Source of the DNA: Orthonyx spaldingii
Taxonomy: Eukaryota; Chordata; Aves; Passeriformes; Orthonychidae
Direction of reading: 5' to 3'
Assembly: GCA_013397795.1 (NCBI GenBank)
Contig: VZTJ01000074.1
Coordinates: 323,614-387,613 of the forward strand
DNA: 64,000 nucleotides
The position numbers were made by a program, and so were the translations under genes. Positions within the stretch are counted from its first letter, which is position 1, and the number at the start of each line of letters is the position of its first letter. The notes beneath the pieces are model-generated. The model was not told where the DNA came from, made no database searches, and was given only the letters and a program-made list of their open reading frames with translations. This document shows positions 48,906 to 61,200 of the stretch, in pieces.

Positions 48906-51900
48906 GCTAATAGAGGCAGAACTAAAGAAATATACAGAGCAGCTCAGTGTTCCCAAGTACACATCCACCGCTGGAAAGAAAAGAGTGAGAACAAGAGGGA
49001 AAAGCCCACGGAGGCTGCGGGAACTTCCGTGAAAATACAAACAGACCCCATGTTGCTGAGTGTTCTCTTTGGTTTCCAAAATGTTGAGAGAACCTGGCTT
49101 GCGCTTCCTCCAGAGGCTGGGAATGGCAGCATGACAAGGAGAAGGTGTTCCTGCAAAGACCGAGGCTTTCTGTGTGAGGAGAGCCGGGGCCTGCCATGGT
49201 TCTGGTTAAGATGATTCGAGACAGCACACGAGTGCAAAACAAACAGGAACAGATTTTGTGGGGGATGTTTAGTGGGTCTGTAACCAAGAGATTCCTTTCA
49301 GGTGCGAGACGTGGTGGCTTTGGGGTTGCTTTGAGCAACCCAGAAGGGCATGAGGATGAAATATGGAAATGGTTGGGGTTTTCTCCCAGTGAAGCAGCAG
49401 CTGGGCTTCACATACAGCCAGAGAGAGGTTTATGGATTCAGCACTTGTTCCTCTTTGCAGAGCATTCCGAGCAACTGTGGCTGAGACTTTCCACCCTGTC
49501 ACTGTCTGTAGACACCTGGGGCTGCCCAAACCTGGCTTTTGTGGAACCCAGGGACATGGATAAATGAATCCTTGGAGGTTTGGGGACGATATTTTCAAAC
49601 CTTGCTCCCCTAAACTGGATTCCTAATCTCTGCATTTATAAACTTGATTTCAAAGTAATCTTTTCTGAGATCAGACTGTTGAAAGTGCTCCAGGCATTCA
49701 GGGTGAATAAGGAGGGACAAAAGAGCACAGGAATGGTCAGACTGGACCACACCAAAGGTCCAATCTCCTGGACTCATCCAATGTTTGTGGATGCTCAGAG
49801 ACCTGACAAACTAAATTTTTGGTTGAGGTAGTCCTCAAGTTCACTACACCATTTTTAGGTCAAGTTGGGGAAAACTTTTGGTTACAAAGTACTGGACTAT
49901 TGCCCATTGATTTATGCTGCAACCGAAATGGTAATGAAAAGCAGGAATGGATTCTTCTAATCATTTTTTTAATCTCTCATTCACCAAATGTCACCAAAAT
50001 GAAGCAGGAGGCACTCTTCGAGTTACCGCTGTAATATGTGCTTATTTTTCACAGAGTCTCTCCTCTATCAGTTCACATTTAATATTCCTAGCAAGCCAGA
50101 GGAAAGAGCTGGTCATTAAAAAAGCGAAAGAAAATAGCGAAATACATTGTTGGTTATGCAAATTTCTGATGAGCATCTTTCCATTTAAATGAATACTTTG
50201 GATTATTTAGAAGTGTGGATTTTTTCCCCTTTTGCTCCAAATTTCAGACGCTCAAAAATATCAAGAGAAATGCAGTAAAAAATGACTATTTCCTTCCATT
50301 TTTGCATGGAGAAATGTATCTAATGAAAGCACGACAATGGTAGTTGAATATCTCAGAGGGATCGCGGCTGAAGTGTTGTTACCCTCCATATTTTACAGAA
50401 AGGGAAGTTCAAAGCACTTGCAAATCAGGAACTTGTGGGAAAACCCTGCTGTATCCAACTGCCTGCGCATGCTGGCAGGGTGAGGCATCTCAGTGCCCCA
50501 AATGATAGGAACTTTTGGGACCTCTCTTTTGGTGGAGAACAAGAGGGAAGCAGATATCTCCCAGGCATTAGCCAGCAAGGAACGATGGACTCATGATCTA
50601 GCGAGCACAGCCAAAGTGTCTTGTCACTCATCCTAGAGCCAGCTGGGGGCTCAGAAATCCTCAGTTTGTCCTTTCTGCTTAGAAATCTCTGATCAGATCA
50701 TGTGGTGGTCCTAGAGCTGTCTGGCTTAGTGAAGAAAAGCTGCAAATCTCTCTTTCTCCATCACCCTTCCTGTGGTGTGACTTCTACACCCTTGTGTTTC
50801 CACAGCCCTTCTCTGGTGTCTTTTTTCTCTCTGTTACTGACAGGACAAGAGGGAATAACAAAGCTCAGCTGAGCAAGGTGTTCCATGCAGGGCTACAGGT
50901 GCTGTTAGCATGACCTCAGATAGCTCTGAGCCCAAAAACCAGATCAAAGTGGAAATGTTGGGAAATACAAATGTACAGTCTGTTTTCTGACAGCCTCACC
51001 AGCCAGCAGCTCTGCAGCCAACACTATCAACACAGAGCAGGAGACACATCCCACACAGACAAGCGGGGTCAGAAATAGCAACCCTTTACTGGGAATGGGT
51101 TTTAATAGGAGAGAAAAATTCAAGTAGCAAGTTGTCGAGGGATTTCAAGGGACTACATTTTCCAGAAGCAAAATTCAACTTGTGGCTCTTTTCTTCTGGT
51201 TTTTTGGGTTGGTTTTTTTTTTGTTTGTTTTTTGGTTTTTTTTTAAATAGTGTTTTCTCATTGGCTGATTATGATCTTTCCAAAAGGGAAAAAAAGGGGC
51301 CCAGTGACACACTTGGTCTGAAGGGCTCAAATTAGGAGTTATCAAGAATCTCCCTGTAGCCAAGCAGCTAATTCCAGTGGCAGAACAAGAGAGCTTCTGT
51401 AACCGCACTGTGCCGAACTCCTGCTGCTCTTTCCATGACAGGTGTGGGCCCAATACCTGTTTATCAAGGATCTTACTTATATAAAAGTAAAAAGTTCAGG
51501 AAACTAAAAAATCTGAGTCACTGTCTGCTGAACTCCCAAATAAAATAGTTTTATTTTCCAACCAACCCAGTTTTCCTTATTTAAGCCCAAGGAAAAGAAA
51601 GAAAGTTAAAAAACTTGCTTTGAACCCTGACCTTTGGAGATGTATCCCCCCCTGGGTGATTCATCTGTTTACCTTAGGACAATTAAATGTGAGTCAGTTT
51701 AAATAAACTTTAAAACCAAAGGAAAAATAAGCTAAAAACAGACCTGACCCCACCCCTTCTCCTGCTAGGGACAAACTGAGAAGGATGAAAAAATGCAACA
51801 CAGATCACATTTTCAGGAAAATCCTAAGGAATCCGAAGTGAGGTGGCAAGTCATGGCAGCTCCTGTCCCTCACCAGGAGCTGGAAGTTGGAGCTGCTCCA

Positions 51901-52960
51901 GGATGGGCTCTGTGATGTCCCCACACTGCCACCAGCAGAAACTGGCCACCACTAATAAGCTAATGCAGGGGCCATCAGAGTCGTTAACCCCAATGCAATA
52001 TAGTTAAATGCTTCACCTTTAGGCTACCAGTCAGTGGCTTCAAGGAATTTCGGTTCAGTAATGTCCTGACAGCTTGAAATATTTGGTACTGATAGCAGCG
52101 CTGCTGGCTGGGGAAATGCAGCAAGGACGCAGGGGTTTGCAGCAGATAAAAATGGAGATAAAATCACCAGAGACTTATTAACTGAGGGAGAGGGGGAAGA
52201 GCAAGAACAACCTCCCCCTGTAAATAAAGCAGTGCTAAATGCTGAATGTCAGGGTTTATGCCTGCAAGAGATGTGGCATCTGAAGGGTGTAGCTGTTAAG
52301 AGGCCATTAATGGAAAGAATCAAAGCTGCTCTCAAGCCCTTGGAGCAGGATTGCCAGGGCTGTTAGCAGGCATGTGTCGGCTCAGAGACTGCCTGCGAAG
52401 TGGTGGAATTGCACAAAAATAACCCTGGCTTTGGGTAAGTTTTTCACTGACTTTTGGTTTCCAAGTTGTTCAAGTACCTTCAAATCCCACTAAAACCAGA
52501 GGAAAAAAAAAGTGAGTGCGAGGAAAAGCAGGAGATCATCCTACAGGTCGTGCAGGGAAGCACTAGCCACTCTGTGAAATTCATAGTGGAACCCTGAGAA
52601 GCGGGGCATGGCTGAGGAGGCAAAGGCTCAAGCAATTGCTCACTCTTACTCTCTGAGCTCAGGCATCCCTCAGTGCCTCTGTGCCAAGAGCAACAGTCAC
52701 TCCTCCTCTCCCAAGCATCCAGAGGTGGCAGCAGGGAGAGGTGCCACAGAGATTCAGAGAACATTCTCACCTTTGTCAAAAACACTTTTTGAGGGAAAGA
52801 GACCAGGATGTTTTCTGCCAGGAGGATTTAAAACAGTCTCAGGGGTTTATTTCCCCACATTAGTGACAAAGTGATCTCTAACGATATGTCAATTGGCTTA
52901 GGGATTATACCTGCTGGACATTTCAGTCCTGGCATTGCTTCTGACATTGTGGTGAGTGGT
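48906..52960. other. Non-coding stretch, no gene seen
   Basis: No recognised gene. It holds an AT-rich block near 50040-50190 with an octamer at 50157-50164, and a T/G low-complexity tract at 51200-51246. Overlapping frames on both strands at 48922-49635 are unmatched. Confidence 0.55.
51200..51246. repeat. T-rich TTTTG low-complexity tract
   Basis: Runs of five to ten T's broken by GG, GTTTG and similar units. Simple sequence without a recognisable parent element. Confidence 0.8.
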
Positions 52961-53262
52961 CAGCCTTTCAGTGCCCAAAGGGGCTACAAGAGAGCTGGAG
53001 AGGGACTTTTTATAAGGGCCAATGGCTTCAAACCAGCAGAGGGCAGGTTCAGATGAAGAAGAAATTTTTCCCTGTGAGGGTGGTCAGGCCTTGGCACAGG
53101 TTGTCCAGAGAAGCTGTGGCTGCCCCATCCCCGGAAGTGTCCAAGGCCAGGTTGGATGGGGCTTGGAGCAACCTGGGCTAGTGGAAGGTGTCCCTGCCCA
53201 TGGCAGGGGGTTGGACCCAGATGGCCTCCAGGGTCTCTTCCAACCCAAACAATTCTATGATT
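52961..53262 (+). mobile_element. CR1 LINE 3' fragment, plus strand
   Basis: This is the best-preserved plus-strand CR1 copy. It starts near CAGCCTTTCAGTGCCCAAAG, continues GGGCTACAAGAGAGCTGGAG and GGACTTTTTATAAGGGC, then passes the GAGGGTGGTCAGGCCTTGGC and AGGTTGGATGGGGCTTGGAG blocks. It ends with CAATTCTATGATTTG, the expected terminal motif. A small internal deletion is likely after ATAAGGGC, where the consensus as I remember it has extra sequence. The plus frame 53022-53336 is an artefact of this element. Confidence 0.94.
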
Positions 53263-54794
53263 TGATGTTGCATTTTCTGTTGAGCTTGGGACTCAGGGGC
53301 ACAGGGACTGTCCTGGCTGTGGTCACCAGAAGCTGATATTGGAAACTTCAGGCCACGAGCATGAAATTGAGAAGCAATGAGGATCCACCAGCAGTAGGTG
53401 AAGCTCTTCCAAAATGCTTATTCCTCACCTCCTCACAGTGGCTTCATGCTGGAGAGGAGCTGTGAGGAAATAAGATGAGGGAGGGAGGTGGGGTAAAGAA
53501 ACTGCATGAAAAATGGGAACGGCTCCTCTTTTCCTCAGCAGTCAGGGATGTGATTGTCAGTGTTTGTAGCTGCTCCTTCCCCTGCACAGTGTGAGCAGTC
53601 CTGCACCATCTGTTTTGGCACCTGTGCACAGAGATCACAACAGGAGCCAACATTTACAAAACCCAACATCATCCACTTCTTGGAGCATTTCATTTCAAGG
53701 AGTGCAACCAGACATCCCTCACAGTGAGCAGGTGTGCTCCTGAGGACCTGGGAACGAGGAAATTCTGGAAATACAAATTTCGTGGGGAGGAGGCTGTGCA
53801 AAGGCAGGTGTTGTTCCCAAACAAGAGGTCTAGTTGTGTGGCTGGGGCTTTGTGAGTGCCAGGGCTCAACACAAAGCTGCCAAGCTCTTCCCTGAGCCTA
53901 CCCTGGGAGCTGCTGTTGGTTTTAAATAGAGAAGAGTGTGCACGCAACACGAGCCATGGGACCTTGAGAGGTAGAAATGCAGACTTCCTGCCTGGGTCTT
54001 CGCTGGTAGAGAATATTCTGGGAGTTATAGAGGAGGCAGAGCTCCTCTATAACTCCTCTGTCTCGTGGGGAGCTGTGGATACTGGCAGAAACCTTTAAAA
54101 TTAATTTTGTGCTATTAGAATGTAACTGTCTGCATGTTTTTGAAGCGAAATTCTCTTTTGTGCAGACTTTCCACTGCTAAAAGCTTGTGTGTCACTTAGC
54201 TGAGCATCCAAAGCTCTGGCAGTGGGAACACTGGGTCAGCTTGCTGCTGATGGGCACAAATGGATATAGCTGGGACAGCTGACCTACAACTAAAGCCTCT
54301 GCCATCACGATGTACCAAACAAAAGTGTTCTGCAAACCAAGTCGCTGTCATCGGACATGACACGGGTGTCTAAACTGTAGGTTAGATGAAGTAATTCCCT
54401 ATTTAATGCATCAAGAAACATGGAGCAAACCCACCTGCGTGTCCATAAAAATAGCTCACACACAGCGTCCTGCTCACAAACCTGCTGCAGTCGGCACAGA
54501 CTGACGGCCTTTGGGAGCCAGGTCTGTCCTTTTGACTTGATGTTTGTCCAGTAACTTAGGAAAACAGGACCCTATTCTGCACCTCAGTCTGGTAAATGTT
54601 CTACAAGGCCAGACACATGGGCTGTGGAGGTATTTTTAAATCACAGACAAATCTAAGAAAATACCAATCTGCTGGTGAGAAGTTTATGTGCAGGGAAAGG
54701 AGTAGGTTTGCAGTAGGATTCTGGTGCTCTCTAGCAGGGAGGTTGCCACAACACGGCGTGCTGTTGAGGCTCGGGAGTGGGTGTAAAGGCACTC
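53263..54794. other. Non-coding stretch, no gene seen
   Basis: No exon recognised. The notable element is the perfect inverted repeat at 54021-54056. Minus-strand frames at 53535-53950 are short and unmatched. Confidence 0.55.
54021..54056. repeat. Perfect 15-bp inverted repeat, 6-nt loop
   Basis: GGAGTTATAGAGGAG and CTCCTCTATAACTCC are exact reverse complements separated by GCAGAG. A transcript of either strand would fold into a strong 15-bp hairpin. A possible G-U pair adds one step at the base, and pairing then stops. The stem is shorter than a typical microRNA precursor. It could also be a scar of a local templated inversion event. Confidence 0.95.
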
Positions 54795-55200
54795 CGTAAC
54801 ACTTCTGCTCCCGCCCTCGGGCCCCAGAAGATGCAGCCGTGGGATGCGCTGGCGTTCCGCGGGTCCCGCTCCGGGAGCGCTCCGGCCGCGCCCGCTGCTG
54901 GCAGGAGATGGCGCTGTTTCTATGGCCTGCCCGCCGCGCTCCCGAGGAGCTTCCCGAGGGAACAGCTTCCCGAGAGGCTTCCGAGGAGCTCCCAAGGAGT
55001 TTCCAGAGGGACTTGCAGCTTCCCGAGCAGCTTCCCCAGGAGCTTCCTGAGAAGCTTCCCGAGAGCTGCCCGACGGAACAGCACCGCCGGGATGAGGGAG
55101 GCGGGAACGCACAGGGGCCCGGTGCAAAGGAGACCCGTTTCCCCCAGGGGAGAACCACCAGGTGCCAGCAAGCCTCGAGGACCCCCGCAGGGTCTCTGCT
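54795..55200. promoter_or_regulatory. CpG island, orphan
   Basis: A dense CpG cluster: by hand count about 17 CpGs in 54841-54960 alone and roughly 35 across 54781-55200, with AT-rich flanks. Open frames run through it on all sides: plus 54777-55379 (200 codons) and 54839-55339 (166), minus 54601-55206 (201) and 54684-55127 (147). Long frames in four registers at once indicate stop-poor composition, not four genes. If one is real I cannot tell which. A promoter or first exon of an unrecognised gene is the main alternative. The minisatellite inside it contributes to the composition. Confidence 0.5.
54938..55071. repeat. Degenerate 12-bp minisatellite
   Basis: Units close to AGCTTCCCGAGG recur with substitutions and small length changes, for example at 54949, 54964, 55017, 55029, 55041 and 55053. 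Because the unit is 12 bp, each frame yields a four-residue periodicity: EELP/EKLP-like and SFPR-like on the plus strand, GKLL/RKLL-like on the minus strand. These repetitive peptides are a by-product of the repeat and should not be taken as a domain. Confidence 0.75.
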
Positions 55201-58200
55201 CAGCATCGCCTTGCGCTTGTGCTCAGGGCTCTTTCCTCACCATGCAGGCCCGAGGATGTGGAAGGAGCCGGACGTGTGGGTCCATGCACACCTGGCCTGC
55301 AGGTGCCGAAGTGATCACATGGGACTCATGTTTGGGTAGTGTCAACGTGCCAGCGATCATCAGCAAGGCTATAAAATAAGATACTTGGTCTGCCCCTGCA
55401 TGTTAATGAGTTCAATTCATCCCTCTCCATTTTCTCCTTTATGCTATTCTAAAACTATATAATTTGCTGTCAGCAGCTCCTTGATTTGTTTAGGCTCCAC
55501 ACCAGCACTATGTTGGAAAATTATTTCAGGCTATTCAGTCATTGTCACTTACACAAGACGGATCCCAGCTCCTCACCTACAGGACTTCCAGTTTTGTGGG
55601 CTGGACAGCTCGCTGCTTCTGAGCACATGGAGGAAAGGCGTGAGGGTGTGCAAGTGGATGAAACAGAGTCCTGAGTCTTGGATTGCTTCCATGCTCTGTG
55701 GATTTACGCTGCACGTCTAGCAGAGGGACATCCAGAAGGGTCTATTGCAACGTGGTCCCTCAGCATTCAGATTTACTGCCCCACATTAAAATAGTCAGCC
55801 TCCTAACTGAAAAGAGCATCCAGGTATTAAAGCACAAAGCAATCATTGGGCTGTTAGAAAACTCCTTTAAATAGTCCTATCCAGCCTTTTCTTCATTAGG
55901 TAATGGCTGACTAGAATGTCCCTGCCTTCACTTTCAGACCTCACCAGTAATGACCCCAAAACAGGTGAGATCTGGGAGTTTGAAGGGAATCATTTTGCAC
56001 TTAGCAGCCATTAGGTCAGCAGAGCTTTACTGACACACTGTGTGTTTACACAGCTTCCAGCAGTTCAAAAAGCCAAAGGAGGATCACAGGTCTATCTTCA
56101 AGCCAAAGGGGGAAAAGATTGACACAGGGTTGTAATCATCAGAGTCTGAAAAAAGCCTTCTTGTCTGTTTTTAAACGTGTTCAAACAAGACGTGACTCTT
56201 TGTACAACAGGGGTGCAGGGAAGGTGGGCAAATGCCATTCTTGTGGTTTAATTAAGGACCTCAATGAGGATCTAACAGATGCAGTGTGAGTTGTGCCTAG
56301 TGAGTCTCGCGTGTGTGTCAGGAGAGAGGGAAGGAGGGGGGATACCGGGGAGGGTGGAAAGGGTGTGGAATGTGAAGGACGGTGTGTGGCAGCTGTTCAC
56401 AGCAAATACTATTCTAGCTCATGGCTGTGTGTTCCAGCCCTGTTGGAAAATTGCATCTAAATAACAGATCACGAAAGAGCAACCCTGACAAGGCCTGTAA
56501 TTTAGTCCCAAGAGGAAATTCTTCATTCATCAACTGTACAAGGGACTAAATTAGTTCCCTGCTGGACGAGGCTTTGCTGGCAGTTTGCTGTGAGGGCCAG
56601 CCCTACCTTAGAGCAGGTCCCACTGGGGAGCCACTCCTGCCAGAGACAGATCCTCTCCCAGCCCATTGCATTGAGACACCACCCTCCAGGCCCAGGGCTT
56701 CATCCTCACATGTGTTTTGGGGGTTGTGGGGAGTGATTGGCTCTGTCTGAGGTAGTTGGACAACAGGGTTGCAGTGAGGGTGAACACAGTTTGCCCCAAG
56801 GTGAAGCGTCACTCAAAGGCAGCCTGTCCTTCCCATCAGTGCTCCTTGGGCTCACCCTGTTGCTTGGATTAGATGGACAAGGAAGGATTAGAAGGACAAG
56901 GAATGATGCTGTCCTGCCATCATGGGTCTGTCACTGCAAAGCTCTTACACAGCTCACTGCATGTGCTGGTGTCAAGACCTCCTTGCTTTCTTGTGCTATC
57001 TGGACAAGGTGAGAGCACCCAAAGGGCCTCCTGGCTGGAACAGCTGGTGCAGCACAGACCTCCCATGGTCTGTGGGACTCCATTCCTACACATACAGACG
57101 TGTGCACAGCTGTGTTTCTTTTGATCATGGCAGCAGCGAGTATTTTAAAGTATTGATGCAGTTGGTTTGCTGTTAATGCTTCCCTTGCATATGAAGGCAA
57201 GGTGTGTTTAGTTTCTTCCTTTACAGGAATTGCTGTTTTTCAGGTGCAGCTAGCTGCTCTCCAATTCCAGAGGCCTGGCGTGTGGGTGTGGGAGAATAAG
57301 TCAAAGACACGCCAATCTGTAAGAGGTGTCCTGAGCAGTTAAACATAGCTCAATACCTTTTTTCTCTGTGCTTTGAATATAGTTCTGCCACTTTCACTCA
57401 TGCTAAGAATTATCACTCTCAAGAATCCATCCTATTTGTATTTGGAACTAATGAAAACACCATGGGAAGTCAGGAATTCTTTCAGGATCAGCCCCAAGTT
57501 GCAATAACAAAGAGTACATAAGTGCAAGAGGACTGGCTGTATCTGCTCAGATACCTCTGAAATCGCTGTACCTTAAGTTCCCTGTGTTCAGAGACATTCT
57601 GCTATTCTAATGCAAGTCACAGCCTAGCTTGCGTGTTCAAAACTTTATTCTAGATAACACTTTCTTCATCATCATCTATAATGTGCGATACTTCTACCCA
57701 GTGTCTTCTTTAACCTATGGATCAGTTCCAGGTGTTTTCAGGATAGTGCAAAAAAAACCTTACAGATAATTATGTCTTATTTCTGTCAGCCTGTTTTGTT
57801 TATGTCTGGAAATATAGGGACTTCTGTCTGCCTAGAAACAAACTGGTCATCTGCATGCCTTTATTCTTACAGTTCTTGAGTCCTGTTTTGATGGTCTCGA
57901 GGCCTTTGGTCACGGTGACTTTCTATAGCAATGCATCTTCTAGGTTAGTTGTATATGGAGGAATTGCTTTTTTTAAAAACTTCCTTTCTTCGTTTCTCTC
58001 GGTTTCACTGAGGGTTTTTTTGCCTTGTGTTAAGGGATGCAAATTGTGCATGAGGTGCTCCCCATCCCCTTCCACTCTTAGGGGAATGCTCCTATTGCAT
58101 CCCCACTTACTCACCCAGTACTTGCAGAAGAAGCACACCTATGCTTTTCAAACTCTCTACCGAAACTTCTCTGCTGTTTGTCATTTCATTTCTTCTCCAC

Positions 58201-61200
58201 ATCCTCTTCTGAACCCACTACTGCTGTTCCTCAGCGATAAGGGTATGTTAGCAAATACAGTGAACAGCTTCCCCTTTAGTCTGAGAGGTAAATCAATATT
58301 TAAGGCCGATATTTTGCTTTAGGAGGAGCAACGGATGACACAAGCCAGGTATGCACCTTGACACAACTTGTTTATTTGCAAAGAATGCTCACGACTGCTG
58401 AGCCCCAAACACAACAGGAGCAAACAGTGGCAAGTTGTGTTGCTGGCAGGAGTCTGTCCTGCCAGTTCCTTCTGAGCCACAGGGATCTCTGCTGCTCTGC
58501 TCACCATTTGCTCCTTTCCCTGCCACACACCCCCGCCTAGACCTTGCCAAGCCGTGCCCACATCCATTCAGAGGCAGCTGGGATAACCACCTCTGCCCAA
58601 AGGTTTGTCTCGGGATCAGACCTTGGCAGGGACCGTGGTTCCTATTGTTCCCAGCTACCTCCCTACATAAATGACTTTCTCCTTTCACACACAAAAAGAG
58701 ACACCTGACACCCGCTGGCTTTGTGCAGAGCTGTTATTTGCTACAGACCAATGACCCGGTTGAAGGCAGCCATTAACTCACATTAAAGAGACCCCATTAC
58801 TAGAATGTGTTCAGTCTGGTTTTCTGTCACATCCTGCTCCTTTTTAATACTTTATTTATTTATTTGGCTCACTGTACCAGGTATGGAGATTTTTCTTTCG
58901 GCTGTTTAAGCTTAGCTCTCCCTGGCCACAGGCAGCGACAGGGAATATGTGTGCCAAATGCGAATTTTCCATTGTGCTTTGTAGCAGGCATTACCTGCTC
59001 TTGTCATCAGTGAATTTTTGTCTTCCCATTCACCTGCTTGTTCCCTGTAGTCTTCACTTGTGCTGATGATGTCAAATGAGTGAATCACTGGTTCCCATTG
59101 GCAAATTCGCTATCTGGGTGCTGCCCTGTTTTCTAGAGAAGGTAAGTCTGGATGAAAATATGCCAGGCTTGGCTGAAAGTCCATTTCTGAACAAAACTAT
59201 TTTTTAGGACTGCCCTTCGTAGTGCTGAGGCTGAGCCTAGGGCTCTTCTGATGTGTAATGTGGTGTGTGATGGGACCTCCACTCTGGTCAGATAGCAGAG
59301 CAAAGCTGTTTTGGTAGCAAAGTCTGAGGCAAGTCTTCAGAAGTGAAGTCTCAGGAGATAAGAGGTGTCCAGCTCAGCTCTGCAGCCTGGTCACTGTGCA
59401 GGACTCGGCAGAGCCCTGCCGATTTCTCAGCCCACTCGCACTGGTCTGTCTCACAGGGCTCTCCTGGGGGTTAACCATCACAGACACATCATCTTTCTTT
59501 TGTACTGAAAGAAAAACTCCTCAGAATGTCTACATGAAAGAGCCCTAAGTGAACAAAAGTGGCCTATGTGGAGCTGTGTGGCAGAGCTGCAGCACCGAGG
59601 ATAAGTTAACAGTGGCTGCCTAACCTTGACAGCTGTTACAGTGCCTGCTAAATGCAAGGCATTATTCCTGCTACCAGCAGAGATGGTAGCAAGCTCTCCT
59701 GTGTCCTCAAAGTTTCATTGCTTTTATATTGTCTCACACCTGGCAAATCTAACTCTGGTACCTTCTGCAGCTTGCTTTTTTTTTTTTCTCAAGTATTGGT
59801 TGGACTATGAAAAATGTTGTGGTTTCAGTTGAAGGTCAGGAAGCCCACAAAGCATGGAAAGAGCACTGCTCAAATTCAGTCCCTTACCACATTTATTGCA
59901 CTGAACTCACTTTCCCTTTTGCATTGGCCATTCAGGAGTAAATGAATACCCCGTTCCATAAAACAGCAATCAAGAGCACAATTTTCACCTCCCCTAAGAG
60001 TTATAGAGTAATAGGGTGCAACAGCATTTTCACAGGGTATTAGAGTGAAATGGTAAAGGCATGTTTTAGCTCTTAGTTGAGAGCAAGGAGCTGAGTTCTG
60101 GGATGCTGGGACTCATGCTGAAGGTCACATACCTTCTTGTCATGGGGCTGAGACCAGATATCCTAAGCACTGACCTCTGCTCTCTCCATAAGAGCACTCT
60201 TCCTTTCAAGGCAGGAGCTGGTGAAAGCTGATCTCACACGTCCAGGTGAAATTGTCACCTAGCAGCTCCTTGGAAATATGAGTTATTCCTCTTGCTGGGA
60301 ACAACTGAGGGTAGGATCTGGATTTCAAGCTGTTCTTTTGATATTAAAGTAAAAACAAAAACCTTGGGAAACTGTTGAAGCTGCTGACTCATAACCGTAC
60401 CCAGTAGGTGACTAGCAGCTTTCATCTCAAATTGCTTTACAGTGGGGACCAGAGGTTCCCCTCAAGCCGAGACCTGAAAAGTGAGCACTGTTTGCTAAAG
60501 TGAAGAGCAACACCTTTAGCAGGAGCAGCCCCAGCACTTCCAGAGTGTCCCATCAGTGTGTGCATTGCCAGTGGCAGGAGGAACAGCAGCAGCTTTGCAG
60601 GGTTACCTCAGTGACTATCTCTGTGCTGGCACATTATTTTCTGGTATGGCTTCACCTCAGGTTTTCCTCATTTGTGCAAAGAGTGACAGCCTCCTGGAGT
60701 GTAATTTACTTTATAAAGGCTGAAAAGTGCCCAGCTGGTGTCAGCTCTGGGCGCTGGCCAAGAGGGAGTTCATGAACCGGTGAGCTCGTAACTGGCCCCA
60801 AAGCCTGTAAAACGCTGTGCAAAAACACGGCCCGTGAGCTCCTTCCTTGCACTGCAACCACATGTCACTGTTAGGAGACTAAAGTTTCCTTTCCCTTCCT
60901 CCTCTTCTTTTCATTCCAGGACACAGCTACACTTTTAACTGATTGCTTGAAAAGGGCTGCGTGTCACCCTGAGGTGACATTTCTGGCTCAGAGCTAAAAG
61001 ACTGTGACATGTGTGCAGCACTTCAGGGGCTTCCACAGATCTGTTCATATTTGGATATTTGTGTCTGGAGGACTGGGCTGTCTCACATGGAGTTCTCCAA
61101 AGCAATGCAGTAGGAGAGGTACTCCTGAGGAGCTCATAGTCCCTGCACAACCAGGTGGACCCTAGCACAGTCATGTTGTTTAAAATGAGGTGGAATGAGC

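Noticed and set aside
53022..53336. 104-codon plus-strand frame
   Set aside because: It is a reading through the CR1 fragment in a non-coding register.
54601..55379. Frames of 147-201 codons in several registers
   Set aside because: Simultaneous openness in several frames and the 12-bp repeat explain them; none has a recognisable domain.
57855..58322. 155-codon hydrophobic plus-strand frame suggesting a membrane protein
   Set aside because: The DNA is pyrimidine-rich, which yields Phe, Leu and Ser codons automatically; no family resemblance.
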